Assembly: GCA_020634515.1 (NCBI GenBank)
Contig: JACKBL010000001.1
Span: 310,001 to 374,000 of the forward strand
Direction of reading: 5' to 3'
DNA: 64,000 bases
Source: Ardenticatenales bacterium
GTDB taxonomy: Bacteria; Chloroflexota; Anaerolineae; Promineifilales; Promineifilaceae
Below, piece by piece: positions 44,173 through 51,735 of the stretch (positions within the stretch are counted from its first letter, which is position 1; each line of letters begins with the position of its first letter). The translations under genes were made by a program, and so were the position numbers. A model generated the notes under the pieces. It saw nothing but the letters and a program-made list of their open reading frames with translations, was not told where the DNA came from and searched no databases.

Positions 44173-44734
44173 CGGGAGCCAGGACCTGTCCGGAATTCGA
44201 GACGGTGGCAAGTTGAATGCCGGCAGCATGAAACACCACCACCCCTGTCTGCCCCTCCGTCACCCGCACCGTCACGGCAATATCAATCCCCTTCATGACC
44301 ACGGGCAGTTCGTCCACCGACAGCACCTCCAGCGAATGCGTTCCCGCCAACCCCAGGTTTGCAAATCGGGCAACGCGCCGGTTGCCATCCCAGGCAGATA
44401 CCTCTGTCACGACCGCGTTCCGCGCCACCTGGAAATCCAGCAGCACCGATTGCAGGCGCAATCGCTGACCGCCGGGGCCAAATGTGGGCGTGGAAAGCGG
44501 AAAATGCAGCACAAAATTACCCAGAGTCGTGCCCACGGCCTCCATACGTGCTCCCTGCCCTTGCTTGACCAGGACGGTGGCATCCACCAAAGACTTTTCA
44601 CCGGCGGGTCCCAATTGGCTGCTGGCGAACTGCAACTGCGCGCTGCTGCCATGCACCCAGATTGTGTGTTGCAAGGTGACGACCGTTTCCTGGGCCAGCG
44701 CGGCGCCGGCGTTATTCAACAACGGGTTGCCCAT
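44162..44734 (-). CDS. Unrecognised beta-rich protein (DUF6623-like pattern)
   Basis: 190 residues with GAGGA before the ATG. No signal peptide or membrane helix. The HTIWVHGSSAQLQF opening, NFVLHFPLSTPTF and AWDGNRRVARFANLGLAGTHSLEV segments are arranged like the family I know as DUF6623, which has no known function; this is resemblance by eye. It lies antisense between the ABC ATPase and permease genes and overlaps the end of the former by 11 bp, so it may have been inserted into that operon. Base composition is like its neighbours. Confidence 0.65.
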   Translation of the reverse strand: MGNPLLNNAGAALAQETVVTLQHTIWVHGSSAQLQFASSQLGPAGEKSLVDATVLVKQGQGARMEAVGTTLGNFVLHFPLSTPTFGPGGQRLRLQSVLLDFQVARNAVVTEVSAWDGNRRVARFANLGLAGTHSLEVLSVDELPVVMKGIDIAVTVRVTEGQTGVVVFHAAGIQLATVSNSGQVLAPANS

Positions 44735-44885
44735 TTCTATTCCTCCTGTGTGGATGTTATGCCGGCAGAAACAGCCTCACCCCCACCGATGGCGTCATTA
44801 TATCATGGGGCGTCAACCCCTTGTTTGCCCTATTTGCCCTATCCCACCGCCTGCCTGTTTTGTTATAATAGCCACGTTCCCTTTC

Positions 44886-46469
44886 ATGCCCATGGATATG
44901 ACGATGACGCTGTTTTTCTTTTCCCTATCGCTTGCCGTGATGATCTTGCTGCCGCTGGTCCTGGCCGTCGCCTGGCGGCGGCGATTTGACACGCCCTGGT
45001 GGTTGTTCTGCCTGGGCATCCTTACGTTTGGGGCAGCGCAGGCGGTGCATCTGCCCGTCAATGACTTGCTGGGCCGATGGGGCGTGCTGCCCACGGATAG
45101 CGTGCCCACGGGGATGGCGCTGGTGCGGGCCGCTCTGCTCCTTGGATTGAGCGCGGGCCTGTTTGAGACGGTGGCGCGCGCGGTGGGGTATGTATTTCTC
45201 TTCCGGCGCGGCGCGGGGCGGCAGTGGGCGGATGGCGTCATGGTTGGCTTGGGGCATGGGGGCGTGGAGGCGATGGGGTTTGTGGCCGTGCTGGCCGCCA
45301 GCAGTTTCAGCAGCCTGTGGGCGATTCGCGGCAGCGATTTGAGTGCCTTGCCCATACCCGCCTCGCAAGCGGCGCTCGTCGCCCAGCAATTGCAGGCGAT
45401 GCAACGTACCCCCTGGTTGCTGCTACTCCCAGCCCTGGAGCGCGTCATCGCTATCATTTTGCACGTCGTCCTCTCCCTCCTGGTGTGGACCGCTTTCCAG
45501 CGGCGCAACGCGATCTATGCGCTACTCGCGTTACTCTACCATGCCACATTCGACGCCGCCGCTGTGTATGTCACGCAATCCGGCGGTTCTTCCTGGGCTG
45601 TGTGGGGAACCATGCTGGGCCTGAGCCTGCCGGGCATCTTCTGGGTGTGGCGCACATGGCCGCGAGGCGTGGCTTCGCCATCGCGCCCATCCCCGCGAGT
45701 GGAATGGACGTTATTTGCCGCTGCCGTGGGCAAAGAACTGCGGGAGCAATGGCGCACGCGGCGGGTGTTGATCGTGGCCGCCGTTTTCCTCTTTTTTGGC
45801 CTCGGCTCACCCCTGATTGCCCGCTTCACGCCGGAGATTCTGCGCTCGGTGGCCGGCGCGGAACAGTTTGCCGACCTTATCCCCCAGCCAACCACGGCGG
45901 ACGCATTGGGGCAGTACATCAAGAATCTGACGCAGTTCGGCTTCATCATCGCGTTGCTTTTGGGGATGGGCGCGGTGGCGGGGGAGAAGGAGCGGGGGAT
46001 TGCGCCCATGATCCTGAGTAAACCGTTGCCCCGCTGGGCGTTCGTCCTCAGCAAGTTTACGGCGCAGGCGCTGGTGTATCTCGCTGCGTTCCTGCTGGCG
46101 GGGTTGGCGACGGCCTATTACACCAGCCTGCTATTCGCGCCGTTGGCGTTTGGCCCGTTTATGCTGGGGAATTTGCTGTTGCTGGTGTGGCTGCTGGTTT
46201 TTGCGGCGGCGACGCTGCTGGGAAGCACGGTCGCCAACAGTACGGGGGCGGCGGCGGGTCTGGGGCTGGTGCTGTCGGTGGGGCTGCTTGTGCTGGGGAG
46301 TCTGCCCATTATTGGGCCGCTCATGCCTTCTGGCCTCGTCGCCTGGGCTGCGCAATTAGGGCTGCCCGGAACCATCACCCCTAATGGCGGCGCGCTTGTT
46401 GCCGGCATAAACCTGATCATCCTCTTCCTGCTTTTCGCCGTCGCCAGCTTTGAGACCCAGGAACTGTAA
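44886..46469 (+). CDS. Fusion of YhfC-like membrane domain with ABC-2 permease
   Basis: The start is one of several nearby ATGs (44886 used); a TATAAT box at 44864-44869 just upstream could be part of a promoter, and a frame extending left to 44484 is a shadow of the opposite gene. 527 residues. Residues 1-255 carry seven or so helices and the GLGHGGVEAM motif of YhfC (DUF2324) intramembrane proteins. Residues 275-527 form an ABC-2 permease (KELREQWRTRR, a PTTADALGQYIKN loop, GAVAGEKERGIAPMILSKP). The partner ATPase is at 43213. A putative intramembrane protease joined to an exporter subunit suggests processing of the exported substrate or of a lantibiotic-like peptide; this is speculative. 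Confidence 0.82.
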   Translation: MPMDMTMTLFFFSLSLAVMILLPLVLAVAWRRRFDTPWWLFCLGILTFGAAQAVHLPVNDLLGRWGVLPTDSVPTGMALVRAALLLGLSAGLFETVARAVGYVFLFRRGAGRQWADGVMVGLGHGGVEAMGFVAVLAASSFSSLWAIRGSDLSALPIPASQAALVAQQLQAMQRTPWLLLLPALERVIAIILHVVLSLLVWTAFQRRNAIYALLALLYHATFDAAAVYVTQSGGSSWAVWGTMLGLSLPGIFWVWRTWPRGVASPSRPSPRVEWTLFAAAVGKELREQWRTRRVLIVAAVFLFFGLGSPLIARFTPEILRSVAGAEQFADLIPQPTTADALGQYIKNLTQFGFIIALLLGMGAVAGEKERGIAPMILSKPLPRWAFVLSKFTAQALVYLAAFLLAGLATAYYTSLLFAPLAFGPFMLGNLLLLVWLLVFAAATLLGSTVANSTGAAAGLGLVLSVGLLVLGSLPIIGPLMPSGLVAWAAQLGLPGTITPNGGALVAGINLIILFLLFAVASFETQEL

Positions 46470-46536
46470 CATCGTAACCGGCAACCATCACACTGTCCCC
46501 TGACCACGCCCCCCTGCCCCCCGTATTTCCCAACCG

Positions 46537-46580
46537 GTTTCCCAAATATCCCAAATTTATCCCAAATTTATCCCAAATGG
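46537..46580. repeat. 11-bp tandem repeat (TCCCAAATTTA)
   Basis: About three and a half copies of TCCCAAATTTA occur in the spacer between the permease and the AlbA_2 gene. It is AT-rich against a GC-rich background; I see no coding role. Confidence 0.8.
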
Positions 46581-46598
46581 CGTATGGGATAACGATGA

Positions 46599-46668
46599 CG
46601 ACCATCTTCCCGGAAGCTGTTTGACTGCGAACAGTCTCCTAGCTTCCGGGAAGCTGTCGGTGGTCGTC
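46599..46668 (-). terminator. Long inverted repeat after the AlbA_2 gene
   Basis: The outer arms GACGACCA / TGGTCGTC and inner arms CTTCCCGGAAGCT / AGCTTCCGGGAAG enclose a short loop, directly after the minus-strand stop at 46667. It can fold into a strong hairpin. There is no T run, so a transcript-end role is tentative. The inner core matches the hairpin at 35845-35898. Confidence 0.55.
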
Positions 46669-48028
46669 ACTTCAAGATGTAGTGCGTGCCCTTCTTGGAG
46701 CCGATTTTGAGCAGGACGCTTTTTTCCACCAGGTCCGCCAGGTCCAGGCGCAGGGTCTCCGCCGTCACGTCCGGGCAAAGCCGCTGATATTCGCGGTTGG
46801 TGATGCTGCCGTTTTCGCGCACGTAGGTGAGGGCACGCGCCTGCCGTTCGTTCATGCTGCCCGCCCACTTGGGGGCAGCAGCGGGAATCGCTTTGCGCCG
46901 GTTGGAGAGGAGGACGGTGAAGGAGTAGGGCGTGGCGCGGAAGGTGGGGGGCGGATGGCCTAGCTGCACCATGTCTTCGATCATCTGGTCAATGCCCAGC
47001 CCCAGTTCTTCGATGTAGCCCCATTGATAGAGGCCGTTGACCAGGCGGGGATTGCGGGAGTAGTGTTCTTCGACCAGGTTGTCCAGCGTCATGTAGCCGG
47101 GAAGGCCGCCGGGGCTGATCACTTCCATGCGGTCGTCAAACATGCGCACTTCGATGCGCCGCCCGCGAATGCGGTAGTCGCGGTGGGCAACGGCGTTGAT
47201 CAGGGCCTCGCGCACGGCGAAGGGAGGGTATTCGGTGACTTCTTGCCGCTCAAGCTGGCGCAAGACTGCGCCGACGCGCATTTCTTCCCAGATGACGTTC
47301 CAGGCGCGTTCGACGACGCGGGCGAGGGGGCCGCTGATTTCGTCGCGGCGTCCGTAGCCGGCGCTGCCTTCTTCGCTGCTGCCGCGGGGTTCCGTGCCGG
47401 CAAATCGCACAAAAACCAGCCCACTCTGAGGCAAAAATATCTGGGGTTTGCGCGCGAAAAGGAGAATGCCGGCAACCGTCGGCTCCCCCTCATGATTCAC
47501 CGCGCCAATCTCAAACAACAACTGTGGCAGCGCCGTCACACGGGCCGCCCCGCGCGCCTCCCGCTTCGCCAGATACTCCTGCAAAATATCCGCGTCGAAA
47601 TCGTTCGTCGTCGCGCCCGGAACCACGTCCGATTCGTACTCCGCCGACCCGCGGCTGGTGGAGAGCTGGCTTATCTCATCCCCTAACACGGGGCGATTGT
47701 AGCTGCCGCTGCGGATGAGGACGCGCCCATCGTCCAGGCTGTGCAGTTCCAGGCCGCGCGGCACCTCAATGCCAATGAGGGTGTAGCTGCCATATTCTAC
47801 TTGCTGCCAGCGGGTGGGCACGGGGGGCTGGCAGCGGCCGGCGGCTTCGCGCAGCGCCCCTTCCGCCTCTTCTTCCCAGATGGTTTCCGTGGGCTGCCCG
47901 TGTTCGTCCACCCCCAGGAGGACCGTGCCGCCGTTGGCATTGGCGAAGGCCACCAGGCACTCGGCCAGCGCTTCCACGTCGGCATAGGGCAAAAAAGCGA
48001 GGCGAGGGCCTGATTGGAGGGGTTTCAT
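46667..48028 (-). CDS. AlbA_2 (Schlafen-type) DNA-binding / HATPase_c_4 transcriptional regulator
   Basis: 453 residues. The N-terminal AlbA_2 domain (about 15-125) has LVAFANANGGTVLLGVDEHG and YTLIGIEVPRG. The middle HATPase_c_4-like domain has FAVREALINAVAHRDY, RRIEVRMFDDRMEVISPGGLP and SRNPRLVNGLYQWGYIEELGLGI. A winged-helix region ends the protein (ERQARALTYVRENGSITNREYQRLCPDVTAETLRLDL). These proteins are usually called ATP-binding or RecG-like helicase-related regulators; the targets are unknown. It follows ppgK with an 8-bp gap and could regulate it or ride in its operon. Confidence 0.85.
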   Translation of the reverse strand: MKPLQSGPRLAFLPYADVEALAECLVAFANANGGTVLLGVDEHGQPTETIWEEEAEGALREAAGRCQPPVPTRWQQVEYGSYTLIGIEVPRGLELHSLDDGRVLIRSGSYNRPVLGDEISQLSTSRGSAEYESDVVPGATTNDFDADILQEYLAKREARGAARVTALPQLLFEIGAVNHEGEPTVAGILLFARKPQIFLPQSGLVFVRFAGTEPRGSSEEGSAGYGRRDEISGPLARVVERAWNVIWEEMRVGAVLRQLERQEVTEYPPFAVREALINAVAHRDYRIRGRRIEVRMFDDRMEVISPGGLPGYMTLDNLVEEHYSRNPRLVNGLYQWGYIEELGLGIDQMIEDMVQLGHPPPTFRATPYSFTVLLSNRRKAIPAAAPKWAGSMNERQARALTYVRENGSITNREYQRLCPDVTAETLRLDLADLVEKSVLLKIGSKKGTHYILK

Positions 48029-48036
48029 GAGTAGGG

Positions 48037-48780
48037 TCAGTCAAGGAGTTCGGTGGCCAGCGCGGCGCCGACAATACCTGCTTCGTTGCCTAATTCTGCC
48101 GGCACAATCCGCACCGGAACCGTCAGATAAGGCAGAAAACGGTCTAGCTTCTTGCTACCGCCGCCGCCCAGAATAATCAAATTCGGCCAGAAGAGGCCAT
48201 AAATATGCCGCAGATACGCATCCAGGTTTGCCGCCCACGCCTCCCACGTCAGCTCTTGCTCAATCCGCGCCCGTTCCGACGCGGTATATTCGGCGTCATG
48301 CGCCTGGTTGGGTAGATAGAGGTGCCCCAACTCCGTGTTGGGCACCAACCGCCCATCCACAAACAGGGCGCTGCCGATGCCCGTGCCCAGCGTGAAGACG
48401 AACACCACGCCCTTTTGCTGCCGCCCCGCGCCAAAGCGCACCTCTGCTAATCCCGCCGCGTCCGCGTCATTCACCAGCTTCACCGGGCAGCCGGTGGCTT
48501 CACTGATTTTCGTCTGCCCGTCGTAGTCGATCCAGGTCTGGTCCACGTTGGCCGCTGTTTTCACCACGCCGTTCAGAATCGCCGCCGGAAATCCCACACC
48601 CAGCGGGCCGCTGTAGGCAAAATGGTCTACCAACTCTTGAATCACGCTAATGACGGCGTCGGGCGTGGCCGGTTTGGGGGTCAAAATACGGAGGCGTTCC
48701 GTCGCCAATTCTCCCCTATGTATATGCACGAGCGCCCCTTTGATACCTGTTCCCCCGACGTCAATGCCGAGTCTATGCAT
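48037..48780 (-). CDS. ppgK: Polyphosphate glucokinase (ROK family)
   Basis: 247 residues, the compact size of PpgK. GIDVGGTGIKGALV is the phosphate-1 motif; LTPKPATPDAV, VGFPAAI, VNDADAAGLAE (with the catalytic Asp), TLGTGIGSALF and TELGHLYLP are in the order of polyphosphate glucokinases. It phosphorylates glucose using inorganic polyphosphate and often ATP, feeding glycolysis; the enzyme is typical of Actinobacteria and Chloroflexota. The start overlaps the patatin-like stop by 8 bp. Confidence 0.93.
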   Translation of the reverse strand: MHRLGIDVGGTGIKGALVHIHRGELATERLRILTPKPATPDAVISVIQELVDHFAYSGPLGVGFPAAILNGVVKTAANVDQTWIDYDGQTKISEATGCPVKLVNDADAAGLAEVRFGAGRQQKGVVFVFTLGTGIGSALFVDGRLVPNTELGHLYLPNQAHDAEYTASERARIEQELTWEAWAANLDAYLRHIYGLFWPNLIILGGGGSKKLDRFLPYLTVPVRIVPAELGNEAGIVGAALATELLD

Positions 48781-49663
48781 TGCTGCGTTCTCCTGGAAGT
48801 TTATTCTCTGTTTGCTGCAATTTGTCGTGTGCTGTTACTTTTGCGACCAGTTTTTGCAGGGTTTCGCTTGCGTTTTGGGCTGCTTTTTTGCCGGCATCCA
48901 CGCCCTCTCCCGTCCGATGAAAATCAAACAACCCAAGCGTGCCCACATTGGGTCGCACCAGCAAATCCGGCGGCGAAATCGCCATCCGCGCCCGCACCCC
49001 CTGCGTCGTTAGAATATCCGACACCGCCGAAGCCACCTGCCAGATAGGCCGCCGCTGCGTGGCCGTCAGCGCCTTACCCAACAAGCCCGGCGCGCTGGCC
49101 GATGGCTCCACCACCGTGCCATAAGGCGCCGTATTGCTTAAATCAATGGCCAGGACATAGGTTGCGCCGCGCGCGCGCGCCACATCGAAGGGGACATTGT
49201 TCAACACGCCCCCATCGATCAGCAGCATCCCATTCCGTTGCACCGGTGGGGCCAAAATCGGGTACGCCGCCGACGCCAAAACCGCCGAAATCACGTCCCC
49301 CTCATCCAGCACCACCTCCTGGCGGTGTACCAGATCCACCGCGACCACCGCCAGCGGTATCTTCAGGTCCGCGAATGTTGGACGACCAATCGCGCTCTCA
49401 ATCAGCGCCTCCGCTTTCACATTATCCGTGAAGGCGGGTTTGCTGCCGGGGAGCGAAAACAGTTGGGGCAGGTTGATCTCGGTCCAAAACGCGGCAATGG
49501 CGGCCAGGTCCATCCCCGCCGCCACCAATGCGCCAATAATCGCGCCGGCGCTGGTCCCCGTGATCAGGTCCGGCCACACGCCTAGCTCTCGCAGTGCCAT
49601 GAGAAAGCCGATGTGGGCGGCGCCGCGCGCGCCGCCGCCGCCCAAAGCCAATCCGAGTTTCAT
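48773..49663 (-). CDS. Patatin-like phospholipase (RssA/NTE type)
   Basis: 296 residues. GGGGARGAAHIG forms the oxyanion hole, GTSAGA carries the nucleophile Ser, and IDGGVLNNVP contains the catalytic Asp (DGG). There is no membrane helix, so it is a cytosolic or peripheral esterase acting on phospholipids or lysophospholipids. The length and arrangement match bacterial RssA-like proteins. The last residues form a polar tail, and the gene overlaps ppgK, so the two are translationally coupled. Confidence 0.93.
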   Translation of the reverse strand: MKLGLALGGGGARGAAHIGFLMALRELGVWPDLITGTSAGAIIGALVAAGMDLAAIAAFWTEINLPQLFSLPGSKPAFTDNVKAEALIESAIGRPTFADLKIPLAVVAVDLVHRQEVVLDEGDVISAVLASAAYPILAPPVQRNGMLLIDGGVLNNVPFDVARARGATYVLAIDLSNTAPYGTVVEPSASAPGLLGKALTATQRRPIWQVASAVSDILTTQGVRARMAISPPDLLVRPNVGTLGLFDFHRTGEGVDAGKKAAQNASETLQKLVAKVTAHDKLQQTENKLPGERSNA

Positions 49664-49754
49664 CGCAACAAGCAGCTTCTGGTCCCCAAACCCGGTCTCT
49701 TGTCCTTGCGTCTCCGAAACCGTTTCGTTTCAACGTTACAAACGAAAAAGAGGA

Positions 49755-51059
49755 TCATGATACGGTTCCGTAGAAATGGGGAAGTGGGGAAACGGGGGTG
49801 TCGGACCAGGTGATGGCGGCCAGGATGGCCTGACGCGCCGCATCCAGGTGGTCTTGCGCGTTGGCGTGAATGACGCAAACGGGATCGCCTGCCTGTCGCC
49901 AGTCGCCGATCTTCGTGGGCATCACCATCCCCACGCTATGGTCGATTGTCGCTCCTTTTTGCAGGCGCCCGCCGCCCAAATGTACGCATGCCCAACCAAT
50001 GGCTCCGGTGTCCAGGGCTGCCACGTAGCCCTCTCGTGGCGCGGAAACGGTTTCTATAAATGCCGCCTGGGGCAGTGTGTCGGGGGAGTCCACCTGGTGG
50101 ATGTCCCCGCCTTGCGCCGCCACCATCTGGCGGAATTTCGCCAGGCCAGTGCCGTTGGCGCGGGCGGCGGCGGCCATCTCTCTGGCCGCATCCAGCGTGT
50201 CCGCGCGGTTCCCCAGCAGCAGCATGTGCGCGGCGACCTCCTGGCAGTGGGACCAGAAGTCGACGGGGCCGCCGCCGCGGAGGGTGGCGATGGCTTCTCT
50301 GACTTCCAAAGCGTTGCCGATGGCGTGTCCCAGGGGTTGGTTCATGTCGGAGAGAAGGGCGGTGGTTTTTTTGCCGGCATCCTTGCCAATCCCCACCATC
50401 ATCTCCGCCAGCGCCCGCGCCGCCGCCACCGTGGGCATAAACGCCCCGCTGCCCAACTTTACATCCAGGACAATGGCATCCGCGCCCCCGGCCAGTTTTT
50501 TTGACATAATCGAGGACGCGATCAACGGTAAACTGCTCACCGTCCCCGTCACATCCCGCAGCGCGTACAGCTTGCCATCCGCGGGGGCCAGTCGCGCCGT
50601 CTGCCCGGCCAACACCAGACCAATCTCCGCTAACTGCCGCCGAAATTGCGCCAGCGTCAGATCAGACGACCAGCCGCGAATCGCCTCCATCTTGTCCAGC
50701 GTGCCGCCGCTGGAACCGAGGCCGCGCCCACTCATCTTACCCACGGGCAGGCCACATGCCGCCACCAATGGTTGCACCACCAGCGTCGTCTTATCCCCCA
50801 CGCCGCCCGACGAATGCTTATCCACCGTGAAGGGAACCACATCGTGCAGGTCCAACATATCCCCGGAATGGGCCATGGCCAGGGTCAGGGCCACAGTTTC
50901 CTGCCGATTCATGCCGCGAATGTACACGGCCATCGTCAGCGCCGCTGCTTGATAATCGGGGATGTCCCCCGCTGTGTAGGCGCGCACAAACCATTCGATC
51001 TGTGCCGCGCTCAGCTCGCCCCCGTCTCGTTTTGTCTCAATTAAGTTGGTGATGTTCAT
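49755..51059 (-). CDS. Thymidine/pyrimidine-nucleoside phosphorylase
   Basis: 434 residues. N-terminal helical domain with LIETKRDGGELSAAQIEWFV, then DKHSSGGVGDKTTL and KMSGRGLGSSGGTLDKMEAI, the family signature, and IMSKKLAGGADAIVLDVKLGSGAFM. The C-terminal domain has the usual barrel-sandwich layout (GYVAALDTGAIGWA). It cleaves thymidine, deoxyuridine or uridine with phosphate to the free base and (deoxy)ribose-1-phosphate in nucleoside salvage. Distinguishing DeoA from Pdp would require specificity data, so no symbol is given. No clear ribosome site precedes the ATG. Confidence 0.93.
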   Translation of the reverse strand: MNITNLIETKRDGGELSAAQIEWFVRAYTAGDIPDYQAAALTMAVYIRGMNRQETVALTLAMAHSGDMLDLHDVVPFTVDKHSSGGVGDKTTLVVQPLVAACGLPVGKMSGRGLGSSGGTLDKMEAIRGWSSDLTLAQFRRQLAEIGLVLAGQTARLAPADGKLYALRDVTGTVSSLPLIASSIMSKKLAGGADAIVLDVKLGSGAFMPTVAAARALAEMMVGIGKDAGKKTTALLSDMNQPLGHAIGNALEVREAIATLRGGGPVDFWSHCQEVAAHMLLLGNRADTLDAAREMAAAARANGTGLAKFRQMVAAQGGDIHQVDSPDTLPQAAFIETVSAPREGYVAALDTGAIGWACVHLGGGRLQKGATIDHSVGMVMPTKIGDWRQAGDPVCVIHANAQDHLDAARQAILAAITWSDTPVSPLPHFYGTVS

Positions 51060-51086
51060 AGTTTAGGAACTCTGGAATATCAGGGG

Positions 51087-51725
51087 TCAGAATGTAAAGG
51101 GACCCTGCCACTTAAGCGCGACGCGCTTCCCCGCAATCTGATTGGAGAGCGAAAAACGTACTGCTTGACTCATACGAGCCGCGCTAAAGTTGGGCTGAAT
51201 AGCATTCAGTACGCGGGGAGGAAAAACAAGCCACGCCTCAAATCTGTACTTTTCATGGGACCGTACATTGGGCGAGAAAACAAATGCATTATTGAAAAAT
51301 CGCAAAAATGCAGGAAATTTTTCATTGACAGCTTCATCGAACCGCTCCTGAATCGTTATCTCGCTCCGTGAAGTCATGTTCAATTTCAACTCAACCATAC
51401 AGAATTTGACATCGTCAAATAATGCGCAATCAATCCGTTGACTCTACTGAAAAAAGGCCAAAAACCGGGTTTTTTACACATGAACCACTCTGGTAATTTT
51501 GGCCGGGCACTCGAAAAACCCGGTTTTTTCAGTGAACCAGATGGTTTTTCCCCACGGATTCTCAATCAAGAGTGTGGCGGGGGCTGACGGAGCCGATCCG
51601 CGAATAATGCGAGGAGGGGATGCACCCTTTGGATCTTCTATTTCAAATTGGATTCGCTTGTCAAAATCAAAGCATTGTCTATTTTTGAGCCGAGAAGCAA
51701 ATACGCTTTTTAGCCCCTTCAACAT
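51087..51725 (-). pseudogene. Candidate PD-(D/E)xK nuclease-like gene split by a 99-bp element
   Basis: Two open segments in the same frame (51725-51537 and 51437-51087) flank the repeat at 51438-51536. Removing exactly 99 bp joins GKTIW to RIDCALFDD and then MVELKLN, giving one protein of about 180 residues. The joined core, Asp in RIDCALFDD followed by a strand with VELK, fits the D-(x)n-ExK pattern of PD-(D/E)xK nucleases, with a downstream helix ERFDEAVNEKF. The element supplies an in-frame TAA, so the gene is broken in this genome. The ATG lies 11 bp after the AAA ATPase stop, indicating a two-gene operon. The nuclease assignment is inference; the interruption is direct. Confidence 0.6.
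51438..51536 (+). mobile_element. 99-bp MITE-like element, copy 2, inside a gene
   Basis: The same sequence as the element at 26679-26777, in the same orientation. The boundaries are set by the frame-restoring excision on the coding (minus) strand. Read in the minus frame it adds residues ending in ITRVVHV and then a stop. No obvious target-site duplication longer than one or two bases is seen. Confidence 0.88.
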
Positions 51726-51735
51726 ATCACGCACG

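Noticed and set aside
44484..44885. Upstream extension of the YhfC-ABC-2 fusion gene
   Set aside because: Lies antisense to the 44162-44734 gene and precedes a TATAAT box; family starts at the ATG cluster near 44886.
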